Shown here: positions 8,101-15,652 of the stretch, piece after piece
How the letters are laid out: each line of letters opens with the position of its first letter
Numbering within the stretch: the first letter of the stretch is position 1
Assembly (NCBI RefSeq): GCF_021018745.1
Contig: NZ_CP063845.1
Coordinates: 4,278,001-4,342,000 of the forward strand
Direction of reading: 5' to 3'
DNA length: 64,000 bases
From: Gloeobacter morelensis MG652769
Lineage (GTDB): Bacteria; Cyanobacteriota; Cyanobacteriia; Gloeobacterales; Gloeobacteraceae
Notes under the pieces: generated by a model
Database searches by the model: none
Told to the model about the DNA's origin: nothing
What the model saw: the letters and a program-made list of their open reading frames with translations, nothing else
Made by a program: the position numbers and the translations under genes

Positions 8101-9835
8101 CGGTCTGGATGGGCGGCAGCAACCGGTTGTTGACGAGCGGCCGGGGGACGGCGAAGGTACCGGCTCCCGCCAGCGATGCGAGCGACTGCAAACTGCCGGT
8201 CACTGCAACTTGGCCCTCAGCCGTACCGCCCAGAGCCGGATTCACCAGCGACAGCGGCACTGCGGCGACGCTCAGCTGCGCACCGAACAGGCGGCGGCCG
8301 ACCAGGTTCACCTGACCGCTTGCCAGCAGCTGTGCCCCGGTGCCGTCCAGTTGTACGCGGGTATTTTCGACAAACAGTTCGCTGCCTGCGAGTACGACGG
8401 TGCCGGTGCTCGAAAAGGCTTTTCCCTGCAGCCGGCCGTCGCGCTGGTTAAAGTCGGCCCGCGCCAGCAGCCGGTTGGCAGGCCCGGCGATGCGCGCCTG
8501 AAAATCGAGGCGGCCCACTCGCTCCACGGGCAGCCGGGTGTCGTAGCGCGCCAGAATCTCCTCCGGCACCACCGCTTGGCCATCGGCCGCGATATTGACC
8601 TGCGCCTGCGCCCCGGGGGCAAAGTTCAGATCCGTGCGGCCCGTCACCCGGCCGCGGGCGATCTCGAAGCGAAAGGGGCCGCCAAGGCGCAAATCGGTAA
8701 GCTGCTGCTCGGCTTGAAAGTTATTGGCCACCAGCCGGTCGACCTGCACAGGGGTCTGGGCGCGCACCCGGGCGGCGGCGGTGAGCCGGTCGGGCCTTGC
8801 CAGCGGAATACGCGCCTGCAACTCGGTGCGCGTCACTCCGCGCACTGGCACCGGCGGCGAGGTAAAGGCCGGCACCAGTTGCTCCAGCGGACCGGCGACG
8901 ATCAGATCGAGGCCCAGATCTTCGGGGAGGTTGAACGCCCCGGTGCCGCTCACGCGCGATCCGGCGAGCCGCCCCTCGATGCGCTCCAGGTTGAGCTTCG
9001 GCCAGGCGAGCGTTGCTGCGACATCGAGGTTGGTGAGGGGGGCGCGATAGGGTCTTAACAGCAGTTCGCCTCCGGTGAGCCTGAGCGGTCCGCTCGCGGC
9101 GAAGACTCCGTTTTTGAGCTGCAGTTGCACCGACCCTTCGGCGGTTCCCCGGCGCACCGACAGATCGCCCAGGTTGAGCAGCACCGCCGCCGTCGCCACC
9201 GGGATATTGCGCAGCCGGGCGTCGATCGTGGTGTCAAAGTCGTCGAGATCGCTGTTGCCCTCGGCTTGCACCTCGCCGCGCCCAAAGGGCGCATTGAGCG
9301 TGTAGGCGGCTCCTGTGGGGCCAATATCGGCCAGCACATCGATGCCTGTGACCGTCAGGCTCTTGCCCCCCAGCACCCGGTCGTCGTAGACGAACGTCGC
9401 ATCGTCGATTTCCACCCGACTCAGCAGCTTGTCGATCGTGCCGCCGCTCTGGCTCTCGCTTGCGGCAAAGGGGGGCAGGTTGAAGCGGCCCTGTGCGTCG
9501 CGCCTGAGCCGCAGCACCGGCTTCTCGACGCGGATGCGCGCATCGAGACCCCGGCCGAAGGCAAAGCGCAATAAATTGAACCCGACGCTGGCGCTCGGCG
9601 CTTCGAGCAAGGCCGGCTGCTTGGGTGAAGCGACGCTCACCGGACCCACGTCGATCCGCCAGGGCAAAAGCGTCTGCAATCGACCCAGGCGCACCGGAGT
9701 CTGCAGGGTGCGGCTGAGCTGTACTTCCGCCTGGGCAAGGGCTGCGGGCCCCAGCCAGAGGGTTCCCAGCCACCCCAAGACGACCACCAGCAGCAGCAGA
9801 GCACTGCCTACCAACAACAGCCGCCGGAATTTCAC
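5150..9835 (-). CDS. tamB: TamB-like translocation/assembly module protein (DUF490 C-terminus)
   Basis: A 1561-residue envelope protein. An N-terminal signal-anchor (LLLVGSALLLLVVVLGWLG) is followed by more than 1300 residues of beta-rich repeats (SVSGTGAFNLP, GEGELALL and similar). The C-terminal DUF490 region runs from about residue 1230 and ends GNETFDDVSLSVQFESRF. TamB/AsmA-like proteins span the periplasm as a hydrophobic groove and carry phospholipids or help insert outer-membrane proteins. The start is a GTG at 9835. The LpxB-related gene lies 83 bp upstream on the same strand, consistent with an outer-membrane role. No TamA gene lies nearby. Confidence 0.9.
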   Translation of the reverse strand: MKFRRLLLVGSALLLLVVVLGWLGTLWLGPAALAQAEVQLSRTLQTPVRLGRLQTLLPWRIDVGPVSVASPKQPALLEAPSASVGFNLLRFAFGRGLDARIRVEKPVLRLRRDAQGRFNLPPFAASESQSGGTIDKLLSRVEIDDATFVYDDRVLGGKSLTVTGIDVLADIGPTGAAYTLNAPFGRGEVQAEGNSDLDDFDTTIDARLRNIPVATAAVLLNLGDLSVRRGTAEGSVQLQLKNGVFAASGPLRLTGGELLLRPYRAPLTNLDVAATLAWPKLNLERIEGRLAGSRVSGTGAFNLPEDLGLDLIVAGPLEQLVPAFTSPPVPVRGVTRTELQARIPLARPDRLTAAARVRAQTPVQVDRLVANNFQAEQQLTDLRLGGPFRFEIARGRVTGRTDLNFAPGAQAQVNIAADGQAVVPEEILARYDTRLPVERVGRLDFQARIAGPANRLLARADFNQRDGRLQGKAFSSTGTVVLAGSELFVENTRVQLDGTGAQLLASGQVNLVGRRLFGAQLSVAAVPLSLVNPALGGTAEGQVAVTGSLQSLASLAGAGTFAVPRPLVNNRLLPPIQTAFRLRDQLVQLDRFTFNGLTAAGELRPNLSGAPGPFLRSADLRIALDRFDLTALPLPVRVDGQLYGNGIFSGNLEQPDLALDLGVRGAGVGRYRAPVLSGPVRWRGDTLSVRLTGDNQRVLAEARLEPQGVRLIAFDVLSDRTRIAASRGYFDFEQGLTTLAAQVENFDLERLQLDPVGPLRTLEGSLDAEVDLARTARGYEGRVDATLSGGRLNAFTLGPTRLRASLANNRLTVEPTLITLGNSRYTLGGQAGLGADDPIAFELRVERGRLEQLVQILGLYSLTTLFSDQSAPVCCAVDLGPLALGGTALPLQQLLAVYQRASEVALARIDTAARAFIPDDLRRLRGRYDLSARLGGSRNAPVVGFVLAGRNWQWDQYRLDTVEAAGDYRDGNLELTQAQARYAERSGSLSGRLSLAGEQNARLVIDRLPLELVEPLLPTGTQIEGAINTEAVLSGTLASPAFQANVAAEALEFNGRQVDPVRTELTLRSGRLSLANTAIGVGRRGVQLVGSLPIPFLNPDNDQIDIQAQLTGENLPLLNILSDQLVWQSAEGEATLAVQGTYGAPLIDGNVELRNTQVQIPRLQTTLAIDQFAARFNRRRLLVDRLAANLGGAPVTGEGELALLPNNGAGGDLALFIDGNINLPGLYRGGIDGQLNVGGALLGPRIGGNLTVSPGDLLLSLQDIQNLSGAGLRTANSNGAPALPVEFDELRIRVGPQFRVNITALSARLDGLLALSGPLGKLAVEGYINVPQGSVTIGVARFRLDSSRRNALYFGGSLDPALDLVAEARVSESFTSGVARLDSSGLNNPGLSNPGLSYDQANLGRASTIEVDATVTGTASKPNIELTSSPYRDETAIIALIGGGGGAGSLLTGLIPAVGTTLIRPVEQELAALLGVDELRVEFASRVASASPENIAIGIGVEAIKDLTPAVSVSLFKNITDNIQPVIFGLRYRINDNIITRVSGNETFDDVSLSVQFESRF

Positions 9836-9918
9836 CAGCCCAACCCAAAGAAAAGTTAAGCTTCAGTCTAAAGGGAAGGGCCGCAATTGTTCACCTCCAT
9901 TCGGAGGGAACCGCGCTC

Positions 9919-11070
9919 TCAGCCGATGCGTTTAATCAGGTGTTCGGCGATCCGATCCGCTGCTCCGGGAGTGCCCATGCGCTCGATGCCGTTGCGGCGG
10001 ATGCGCTCACACAGCCTGGCGTCGCCCATGACCTGCCCGATGCGCCGGGCGAGCGTCTCGGGGCCACCGCTCACCAGCTGTACCGATTCGCCCAGAAGCC
10101 GCGTTTGCGCCTCAGCAAAGCGATAGGTAAACTGCGGCCCCTCACCGGGCATCGTGAAGACAGGTTTGCCGAGCCCCACGCACTGCTCGGTGGCTGTCCC
10201 GGCCATGGCGATGGCCAGTTGGGCGCGGTGCAGGCATTCGGCAAAGCGCCCGCGCTCCAGGTGCACCGCCAGATCCGCCCGGCGCAAAACCGTTCCTTCC
10301 AGATGCCAGCCGACAGGCAAATGGGCACCGATACCTGCATCCTCCAGGCTGCCCGCCCGGGCGCACAGCACATGCACGGGTCTATCCGGCACCTCCCCCA
10401 GCCGTTCGACCACTTCAAGCATGCGCGCCAGGTTGCGATAGGCCTCCGGCGGGCGCGATCCCGGCAACAACAGCACCACAAGCGTTCCCTCGGGTACCGC
10501 CAGGGTGGTGGTCGGCTCCAGCCGGTCCATCATCGGATTGCCCAGATAGGTCGCCCGCGGCACCCAGCGGCCGAGGTTCTCGGCGGTGAGCCGGTCGCGC
10601 ACGTAGGAGACCAGACAGGCCCGCCGAGTCATCAGCCAGCGCTCCAGCGGTGTGTAGTCGCTCGGCCGCCCCAACTGGTAATAGTCGGACTTGGCGGTGC
10701 CCACAAAGGCGTAGGGCGCTCCCGTCAGGTATGCCAGGGTGAGGACAACGACGTCGCCCACCGCCAGGACCAGATCGCAGCCGGGGGCCAGCCGGCGCAA
10801 CGTCCGCCACTGTTCGAGGGTGAGCCGGCCGAGGCCGCCGCGCACATCCTTCCAGAACTCGCGCACGTCCATATAGATAAAGCCCCCCGAGGGCATGGTG
10901 CGCGTCGGGCCGACGATCTCGAGGCCCAGGGCGCGGTAGGCCTGCCCCTCGCCGACGATCGGCAGGGCGAGCACCTCGACGTCGTAGGCGAGCAGAGCCT
11001 CGGCGATCCGGGTGGCGATCAGATCTTCACCGTGACCGTTGCTCAAGCACAACAACCGCTTCTTCGACAC
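9919..11070 (-). CDS. Lipid-A-disaccharide synthase-related glycosyltransferase
   Basis: A 383-residue GT-B glycosyltransferase-like protein resembling the cyanobacterial and plant LpxB-related family. It opens LLCLSNGHGEDLIATRIAEAL, the nucleotide-sugar-fold start of the family. The C-terminal half has LLLPGSRPPEAYRNL (about 200-215), AGTATEQCVGLGKPVF (about 295-310) and GPQFTYRFAE. True LpxB joins two acyl-glucosamine units in lipid A synthesis; the substrate of this branch is unknown. The start is a GTG at 11070. It lies upstream of and parallel to the TamB-like gene, so the two may be co-transcribed. Confidence 0.85.
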   Translation of the reverse strand: MSKKRLLCLSNGHGEDLIATRIAEALLAYDVEVLALPIVGEGQAYRALGLEIVGPTRTMPSGGFIYMDVREFWKDVRGGLGRLTLEQWRTLRRLAPGCDLVLAVGDVVVLTLAYLTGAPYAFVGTAKSDYYQLGRPSDYTPLERWLMTRRACLVSYVRDRLTAENLGRWVPRATYLGNPMMDRLEPTTTLAVPEGTLVVLLLPGSRPPEAYRNLARMLEVVERLGEVPDRPVHVLCARAGSLEDAGIGAHLPVGWHLEGTVLRRADLAVHLERGRFAECLHRAQLAIAMAGTATEQCVGLGKPVFTMPGEGPQFTYRFAEAQTRLLGESVQLVSGGPETLARRIGQVMGDARLCERIRRNGIERMGTPGAADRIAEHLIKRIG

Positions 11071-11175
11071 GTGTATTTCCGATGCCTTGGCTGGCCCGAC
11101 GCCGCTACTGGTGCATATTGTAGCCGCCTGCCGGTCGGTGCTGGCGCCGCGCTAAACTGGATAAGCCGAGCGAGA

Positions 11176-12123
11176 ATGTTGAACTTGTACATTCCGAGCA
11201 TCGAGGTGCGCCTGCTGCGCGAAGGCCTCGTCGAATCTGTCCATTACTGCGAGGCGGTCGTCGCCGATCACCGCGGCCGCACCCTGGCCCACGGCGGCAA
11301 CAAGCAGTTGCCCACCACCTTCATCCGCTCGGCCCTCAAACCCTTTCAGGCGCTGCCCGTCCTGCGCAGCGGCGCCCACCAGGCCTACGCTATGGACGAC
11401 GCGGATCTGGCCTTGCTGTGCTCCTCCCACAGCGGCGAGCTCATCCACGCCCGGCGCGCCTTCAATTTGCTCTGGCGTATGGGGCTCGACCCTGCGGTGC
11501 TCGTCTGCCCGGTACCCCCAGGCCGCACCAGCCCGCTCGAGTACAACTGCTCGGGCAAGCACGCCGGCATGCTGGCCGTCTGCCGGCAGCGCTCCTGGAC
11601 CACCGAGCGCTACGCCGACCGGCGCCACCCGGTGCAACTATTGATCGCCAAGACCCTGTGCGAATTGCTCGCGCTTCCATTCGACGAACTGGTCCAGGCG
11701 CGCGACGACTGCGGAGTGCCCACCTACCAGTTGGCGCTTGCCCAGATGGCCTGGCTTTACGCCCAGCTCTCCTCGGGCGAATCGGCCGAACTTGAGTGCC
11801 TGGCGCGCGCGATGATCCGCCAACCGGAGATGGTGGCGGGCGAGGGCCGCTTTGACACAGTCCTGATGCAGATGAGCGGCGGCGACCTGGTGAGCAAGGC
11901 CGGTGCCGAAGGCGTGCAGTGCATCGGTCGCATGGGTCAGGGCATGGGACTTGCCATCAAGGTCTACGACGGTTCCGACCGCGCCAAGTACCCGGTGGTC
12001 ATTCATCTATTGCGCCAGTTGGGCTGGATCGATCCGGCCGTGGCCGATGCCCTGGGTGACCGCTTCGCTGTGCTGGGCGAGCATCAGCGCCTCGAAGTGG
12101 TGGGCGAACTGGAGATGGCTTAG
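11176..12123 (+). CDS. L-asparaginase II family protein
   Basis: A 315-residue protein of the bacterial asparaginase II family, distinct from the E. coli AnsA/AnsB fold, which hydrolyses L-asparagine to aspartate and ammonia. Recognisable segments are KQLPTTFIRSALKPFQALP, LCSSHSGE, NCSGKHAGMLAVC and DDCGVPTY, and later AGEGRFDT and GMGLAIKVYDGS. ATG 11176 starts just before the conserved IEVRLLREGLVES. A very long open frame upstream in the same phase is antisense to the LpxB-related gene and is not part of the protein. The two genes are divergent across about 105 bp. Confidence 0.88.
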   Translation: MLNLYIPSIEVRLLREGLVESVHYCEAVVADHRGRTLAHGGNKQLPTTFIRSALKPFQALPVLRSGAHQAYAMDDADLALLCSSHSGELIHARRAFNLLWRMGLDPAVLVCPVPPGRTSPLEYNCSGKHAGMLAVCRQRSWTTERYADRRHPVQLLIAKTLCELLALPFDELVQARDDCGVPTYQLALAQMAWLYAQLSSGESAELECLARAMIRQPEMVAGEGRFDTVLMQMSGGDLVSKAGAEGVQCIGRMGQGMGLAIKVYDGSDRAKYPVVIHLLRQLGWIDPAVADALGDRFAVLGEHQRLEVVGELEMA

Positions 12124-12189
12124 TCTGGATTAAGCTTTCGCGTGAGGCTGTCGGCGTGTGGCACGAGGCTTCCAAAAGTGAGTTTTTCG

Positions 12190-12363
12190 ATGCCCACGGC
12201 CGAGCAGTTTGTCGCGCTTTTGCGTACCTGCCTGACGCTGAGTGATTTCTACACACCTATCTACCTGGTGCGGGTGGACGAGCGAACCGGCAACTTGGTG
12301 ATCCTGGCTGGTGAGGAGGTTGAAGTGGAGATTTTCCCCGATGGAAGGAGGGAGATTCGATGA
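12190..12363 (+). CDS. DUF6888-like small protein
   Basis: A 57-residue protein: PTAEQFVALLRTCLTLSDFY, then PIYLVRVDERTGNLVILAGEE, then an acidic beta strand. It resembles a cyanobacterial small-protein family that is regularly encoded just before a DUF6887 partner. Function is unknown; the two-gene layout suggests a toxin-antitoxin-like or regulatory pair, which is inference. Its TGA stop overlaps the start of the next gene as ATGA. The chosen ATG opens the conserved PTAEQ segment. Confidence 0.65.
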   Translation: MPTAEQFVALLRTCLTLSDFYTPIYLVRVDERTGNLVILAGEEVEVEIFPDGRREIR

Positions 12364-12581
12364 GCCGCCCCGACTTGGAGCAAATGACCGACAAGCAGCT
12401 GCGGGCTTATGTGCTGGCCAACCGGCAGGATGCCGAGGCGTTCTATCTGTACGTAGAGCGTATGCGGCAGAAGCCGCCAATTGCTGTGCTGGGACCTGAT
12501 GATCCCTTGCCTCCCGAGCTGATCAAACGCCTTGAAGCAGAAGGCCGCAAGTTTCGCTCCAGAGGCGATACAGACGAGTGA
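12360..12581 (+). CDS. DUF6887-like small protein
   Basis: A 73-residue protein: SRPDLEQMTDKQLRAYVLAN, then DAEAFYLYVERMR, then PPELIKRLEAEGRKF. The MTDxQLRAYVLxxRxDxxAFxxYV pattern matches a recurrent cyanobacterial family. It overlaps its upstream partner by four bases and has a strong GGAGG ribosome-binding site inside the partner gene, so the two are translationally coupled. No catalytic motif is visible. The role is unknown. Confidence 0.7.
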   Translation: MSRPDLEQMTDKQLRAYVLANRQDAEAFYLYVERMRQKPPIAVLGPDDPLPPELIKRLEAEGRKFRSRGDTDE

Positions 12582-12589
12582 AAATTTGC

Positions 12590-12709
12590 CTTAACAGCGT
12601 TTTGAAATCGACCTGTGGCAGGCAGGTGCACTCGGAGCCACCGAGCCGATCCATTGGGCCGCCACACAGCAGGTAGTAATCGTCTGTAAAAGCAATTCCA
12701 TCCAGAAAC
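12590..12709 (-). pseudogene. Decayed 3'-end copy of the dockerin-like gene at 13581-14489
   Basis: Minus-strand translation gives DDYYLLCGGPMDRLGGSE, then a PQVDF segment. The intact gene ends with GDYYVRGGPMDRLGGSE, then PQVDLEALRCR. Roughly three quarters of the bases agree over about 95 nt, with one 3-nt gap. The copy has no start and no stop matching the parent. It lies just beyond the 3' end of the HNH gene, while the parent lies just before the RHH gene, so the RHH/HNH cassette is bracketed by the two copies. Confidence 0.7.
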
Positions 12710-13138
12710 TCAATCTTGTGGTGGGTGCCAACCTGCTTTTATCCATTCGTTCCTGACAAGCAGGGCGATCAGATTGTTCAGTTGAAGCGCCACGACCGTT
12801 GCCCGCCCACAGACGGTCCGGCCAAGGACGCGCAGGCCATCGTCACTCCAGGTGAAATGCCGCTTCCAAAGTTGCGAGCGCGGATTGAAGAGCTTGCTGC
12901 GTCGAGCGGTCAGCGGATCTATCCCGTGGGTCTGTGTCCCCTTGAAACCATTGCAGAGCCGACACGCAAGCCAGAGATTGTCCTCTACATCGGTCCCGCC
13001 TCGGGCCTTGGGCACGATATGATCGACTTCCAGTGCACCGAACACATATTTCTGCGCACTCAGGCAGTAGCCGCAGCGATTGAGGGCCTGCAGGTGGATG
13101 CGGAAGCGGACATGCTCTGGAATCCGGCTGGAACTCAC
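12710..13138 (-). CDS. HNH endonuclease family protein
   Basis: A 142-residue protein with a single HNH domain: CGYC (about residue 22), LEVDHIVPKARGG (about 36-48), NLWLACRLCNGFKG (about 54-67). His and Asn in these motifs would bind the metal and activate water for cleavage of a DNA phosphodiester, and the two CxxC pairs would bind structural zinc. The C-terminal 75 residues are not recognisable. Its ATG overlaps the stop of the upstream RHH-like gene by four bases, so they form a coupled pair. Similar stand-alone HNH proteins occur in mobile or defence-associated cassettes. Confidence 0.85.
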   Translation of the reverse strand: MSSSRIPEHVRFRIHLQALNRCGYCLSAQKYVFGALEVDHIVPKARGGTDVEDNLWLACRLCNGFKGTQTHGIDPLTARRSKLFNPRSQLWKRHFTWSDDGLRVLGRTVCGRATVVALQLNNLIALLVRNEWIKAGWHPPQD

Positions 13139-13524
13139 GGGCTGAGCGGTTCTCGCAAACCTCTGCGGACTGCTTCGTGTAAAGCCTGAGCTTTTCTAAG
13201 CAAACCTTCTTGATAAATCTGCATCAAGGCCATCAACTGGGAGCGCTCCCCCTCGGCCAGTTCCCCTGCCTGCTGCCTGTCAAGCAATGCACTCAATTGC
13301 TCATCTTGCTTGGGAGACATTTGCAGTGCAGTCAACGCGAGGACTTCTTCATCGGACATTTCAGCAATTTTTTGGAAATTTTGGGATCGAGAAACCACGG
13401 GCAGCAAAGATAAGGCAATGGCATCGACTAGAATATCAGCGACTTCACGGCTGACCAACTTGGCCAGAGATTCGGCGCGTTGGTACATTTCGTCGGGGAG
13501 GCTGATGGTAATCTGAGTGCTCAT
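13135..13524 (-). CDS. Ribbon-helix-helix-like protein paired with the HNH gene
   Basis: A 129-residue protein. The N-terminus STQITISLPDEMYQRAESLAKL looks like a ribbon-helix-helix DNA-binding motif of the CopG/Arc type. The remainder is helical (DEEVLALTALQMS, QDEQLSALLDRQQAGEL). Similar cyanobacterial proteins occur directly upstream of HNH genes. It may repress the cassette or deliver or neutralise the HNH protein, which is inference. The ATG at 13524 is 56 bp beyond the stop of the dockerin-like gene, on the same strand. Confidence 0.7.
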   Translation of the reverse strand: MSTQITISLPDEMYQRAESLAKLVSREVADILVDAIALSLLPVVSRSQNFQKIAEMSDEEVLALTALQMSPKQDEQLSALLDRQQAGELAEGERSQLMALMQIYQEGLLRKAQALHEAVRRGLREPLSP

Positions 13525-13580
13525 CGGTGTCTGCTCGTCGATCGAGGTTGCAGAGGCATTCTGGGGTGATGGACGCGGGC

Positions 13581-14489
13581 CTAGCGGCAGCGCAAGGCTT
13601 CGAGGTCGACCTGGGGCAGGCGGGCGCGCTCGGAGCCGCCCAGCCGATCCATCGGGCCGCCGCGCACGTAGTAATCGCCCGTGCGCACCCCGCCGCCGAT
13701 GGGCCTACCGCCTCCAAAAAGAAACCCGAATATACCCCCCAGCATGCCGCCCCCCCCGGCGGGGCTGTTGCCGGCGTCGAGCACTTCGACGCGGATGTTG
13801 ATATCGGCGCGGCCGGGGCCGCGGTTGGTGATGTTGGCGGTGGAGGCGAAGACCGCCCCCTGCTGGTCGCGCAGTTGCTCGGTAAAGCTGAAGCGCACGT
13901 CGGAATAATCGTTGACCTGCCAGCACAGCCGGTCGAGGCGCTCGCCGGTGGCGACTTTATAGGTGCTGTAGAGATTGGACAAATCGCCCGGGAGGCTGAT
14001 TTGTTCGCTTTGGGCGTTGCCGCTGCCGCTGCTGAAGCCGCCGCGCGCTTCGTAGATCTGCGATACGAACCGCCAACTGCCGCGCACCCACTCGGGCACC
14101 ACTTCCTCAAGCCCCAGCGAAAACGCCGAACCGCTAGCACTGGCCCGGTAAGGGGCGCGGCGCTGTTCGCCCCCGGCGCGCTCGGCGCTCGCCCGGCCGC
14201 TCAGGGACGGTTCTTCGACCGCGGCTATCCCCAACCGCTGTCTGAGGGCGTTGGCGTCTTTGCCGTCGACCTGCCCGTCGCCGGTGATGTCGGCGCGGCG
14301 GCTCTGCTCTTCGACGAGCAACCCCGAGCCGTCTAAGTACTGCTCCAGCAAAGTGAGATCTGCTCCCTCGGTTTTGCCGTTGCCGTCGATGTCGCCCGCC
14401 TGCTGGGCTGCGAGCGGCCCAACGGACAACAACAGCAGCACAGCGGCAAGCCAGACGCTCTGGATCGACGGGCGGTAAAGGGTCATCAT
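13581..14489 (-). CDS. Secreted dockerin-like (EF-hand repeat) protein
   Basis: A 302-residue exported protein. It has a signal peptide (SVWLAAVLLLLSVGPLAAQ) followed by two calcium-loop repeats of the type I dockerin kind: GDIDGNGKTEGADLTLLEQY and ADITGDGQVDGKDANALRQR. The C-terminal domain (about 95-302) is unrecognised, contains a Gly-rich run (GGGGMLGGIFGFLFGGGRP) and ends YYVRGGPMDRLGGSERARLP. The start is one of two adjacent ATGs (14489 or 14486). A longer in-phase open frame upstream is antisense to the neighbouring flavoprotein gene. A decayed copy of its 3' end lies at 12590-12709. A structural or surface role is likely. Confidence 0.75.
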   Translation of the reverse strand: MMTLYRPSIQSVWLAAVLLLLSVGPLAAQQAGDIDGNGKTEGADLTLLEQYLDGSGLLVEEQSRRADITGDGQVDGKDANALRQRLGIAAVEEPSLSGRASAERAGGEQRRAPYRASASGSAFSLGLEEVVPEWVRGSWRFVSQIYEARGGFSSGSGNAQSEQISLPGDLSNLYSTYKVATGERLDRLCWQVNDYSDVRFSFTEQLRDQQGAVFASTANITNRGPGRADINIRVEVLDAGNSPAGGGGMLGGIFGFLFGGGRPIGGGVRTGDYYVRGGPMDRLGGSERARLPQVDLEALRCR

Positions 14490-14600
14490 CTTGGCGACAG
14501 CCTGCGGGGGCAAAGGGTTCCTCGATTGGACTAACGGGTCAGGGGGCAGAGCCTGGTATCGGTCACAATGAAAGTGTAGCGAGGGGCAAGAATCGTTGTC

Positions 14601-15647
14601 ATGATCCTCAAGCGCGAACACTTCGATGAAAAGCAAGCCCAGCTCTATGACGTGATCGTCGCCGGCGGCGGTGCCGGCGGCCTGTCGGCGGCGGTGTACC
14701 TGGCCCGCTACAACCTCAAAGTCCTGGTGATCGAAAAAGGACGCGGCCGCTCGTTCTGGATGCAGGATCTCTGGAATTATGTTCCCCGGGTGGTCAGCGG
14801 CAAGGAACTCATCGAAGGCGGCAAGGAGATGGCTCTGCATTACGGGGCTGACTGGCTCAACGGCTTTGTCGAAGAAGCCACCGACACCGGCGAAGAATTC
14901 CACGTGCGTGTCAAGTATCGCTTCAAAAACAGCGACTACCCGGTCTTCCGCACCAAATATCTGATCGCCGCCACCGGCCTCATCGACGTGCTGCCGCAGC
15001 TGGAGAACATGCAGAACGTCTACGAGTACGCCGGGTACAACCTGCACGTCTGCTTGATCTGCGACGGCTATGAAATGACCGACCGGCGCGCGGCCCTCAT
15101 CGCAGGCAGCGAAAAGGCGATCAACACCGCCTTCGTGCTCAACTGGTTCACGCCCTACATCACTGTGCTCACCCTGGGCGCCTACCCGGTAGGGGACGAG
15201 ATGCGCGCCAAACTCGCCGATCATGGCTATCCGCTCATCGAAAAGCCGATCGCCCGCTTTCTGGGCAAAGACCACGTCATGGACGGCATCGAATTTGCCG
15301 ACGGCGCCTCGATCAAAGTGGATACCGGCCTCATCTCGATGGGTTCACTCCGCCACGACGGTTATCTCAAAAACCTCGGCTTGCTCACCGACGGCGGCGA
15401 CATCGTCACCGAGTCCGACTGCCGCACTTCTCACCCGCGCGTCTTCGCGCTGGGCGATCTCAAAAAGGGCCTCAACCAGGTGTCGATCGCCGTGGCCGAC
15501 GGCACCCTCGCCGCTACTGCCATTTGGAAGGAGATCCGCCGCGCCAGTGCCCCGCGCAAATGGGCGGCCCCGCTGCAGGAAGCAGCTGCCCGAGCGGAGG
15601 AGTCGGCTCGCCCAGAAATCGGCCTCGGAGCGCCGCGGGGAGGTTAG
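14601..15647 (+). CDS. Thioredoxin-reductase-like FAD flavoprotein without a recognisable NADPH site
   Basis: A 348-residue flavoprotein with the thioredoxin reductase fold. The FAD-binding Rossmann motif is VIVAGGGAGGLSAAVYLARY (about 18-37), a redox dithiol CLICDGY is at 151-157, and the C-terminal FAD motif is ALGDLKKGLNQVSIAVADG (about 290-308). In ordinary enzymes the dithiol is followed by an NADPH-binding GGGxSA and an HRRxxxR motif. Here these read AGSEKA and TLGAYPVGD, so NADPH use looks lost. This matches the pyridine-nucleotide-independent thioredoxin reductases reported from Gloeobacter and other cyanobacteria. It converges on argG with a 5-bp gap. Confidence 0.85.
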   Translation: MILKREHFDEKQAQLYDVIVAGGGAGGLSAAVYLARYNLKVLVIEKGRGRSFWMQDLWNYVPRVVSGKELIEGGKEMALHYGADWLNGFVEEATDTGEEFHVRVKYRFKNSDYPVFRTKYLIAATGLIDVLPQLENMQNVYEYAGYNLHVCLICDGYEMTDRRAALIAGSEKAINTAFVLNWFTPYITVLTLGAYPVGDEMRAKLADHGYPLIEKPIARFLGKDHVMDGIEFADGASIKVDTGLISMGSLRHDGYLKNLGLLTDGGDIVTESDCRTSHPRVFALGDLKKGLNQVSIAVADGTLAATAIWKEIRRASAPRKWAAPLQEAAARAEESARPEIGLGAPRGG

Positions 15648-15652
15648 GGAAC

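Noticed and set aside
8081-9058. 325-codon plus-strand open frame
   Set aside because: Antisense to the TamB-like gene; composition is that of a reverse-complement frame.
9940-11160. Very long plus-strand open frame running into the asparaginase gene
   Set aside because: It is antisense to the LpxB-related gene, and only the part from 11176 has family similarity. G+C-rich codon use keeps the opposite frame open.
14490-15275. Upstream extension of the dockerin-like gene
   Set aside because: It is antisense to the flavoprotein gene, and the ATG pair at 14486-14489 followed by a signal peptide marks the real start.
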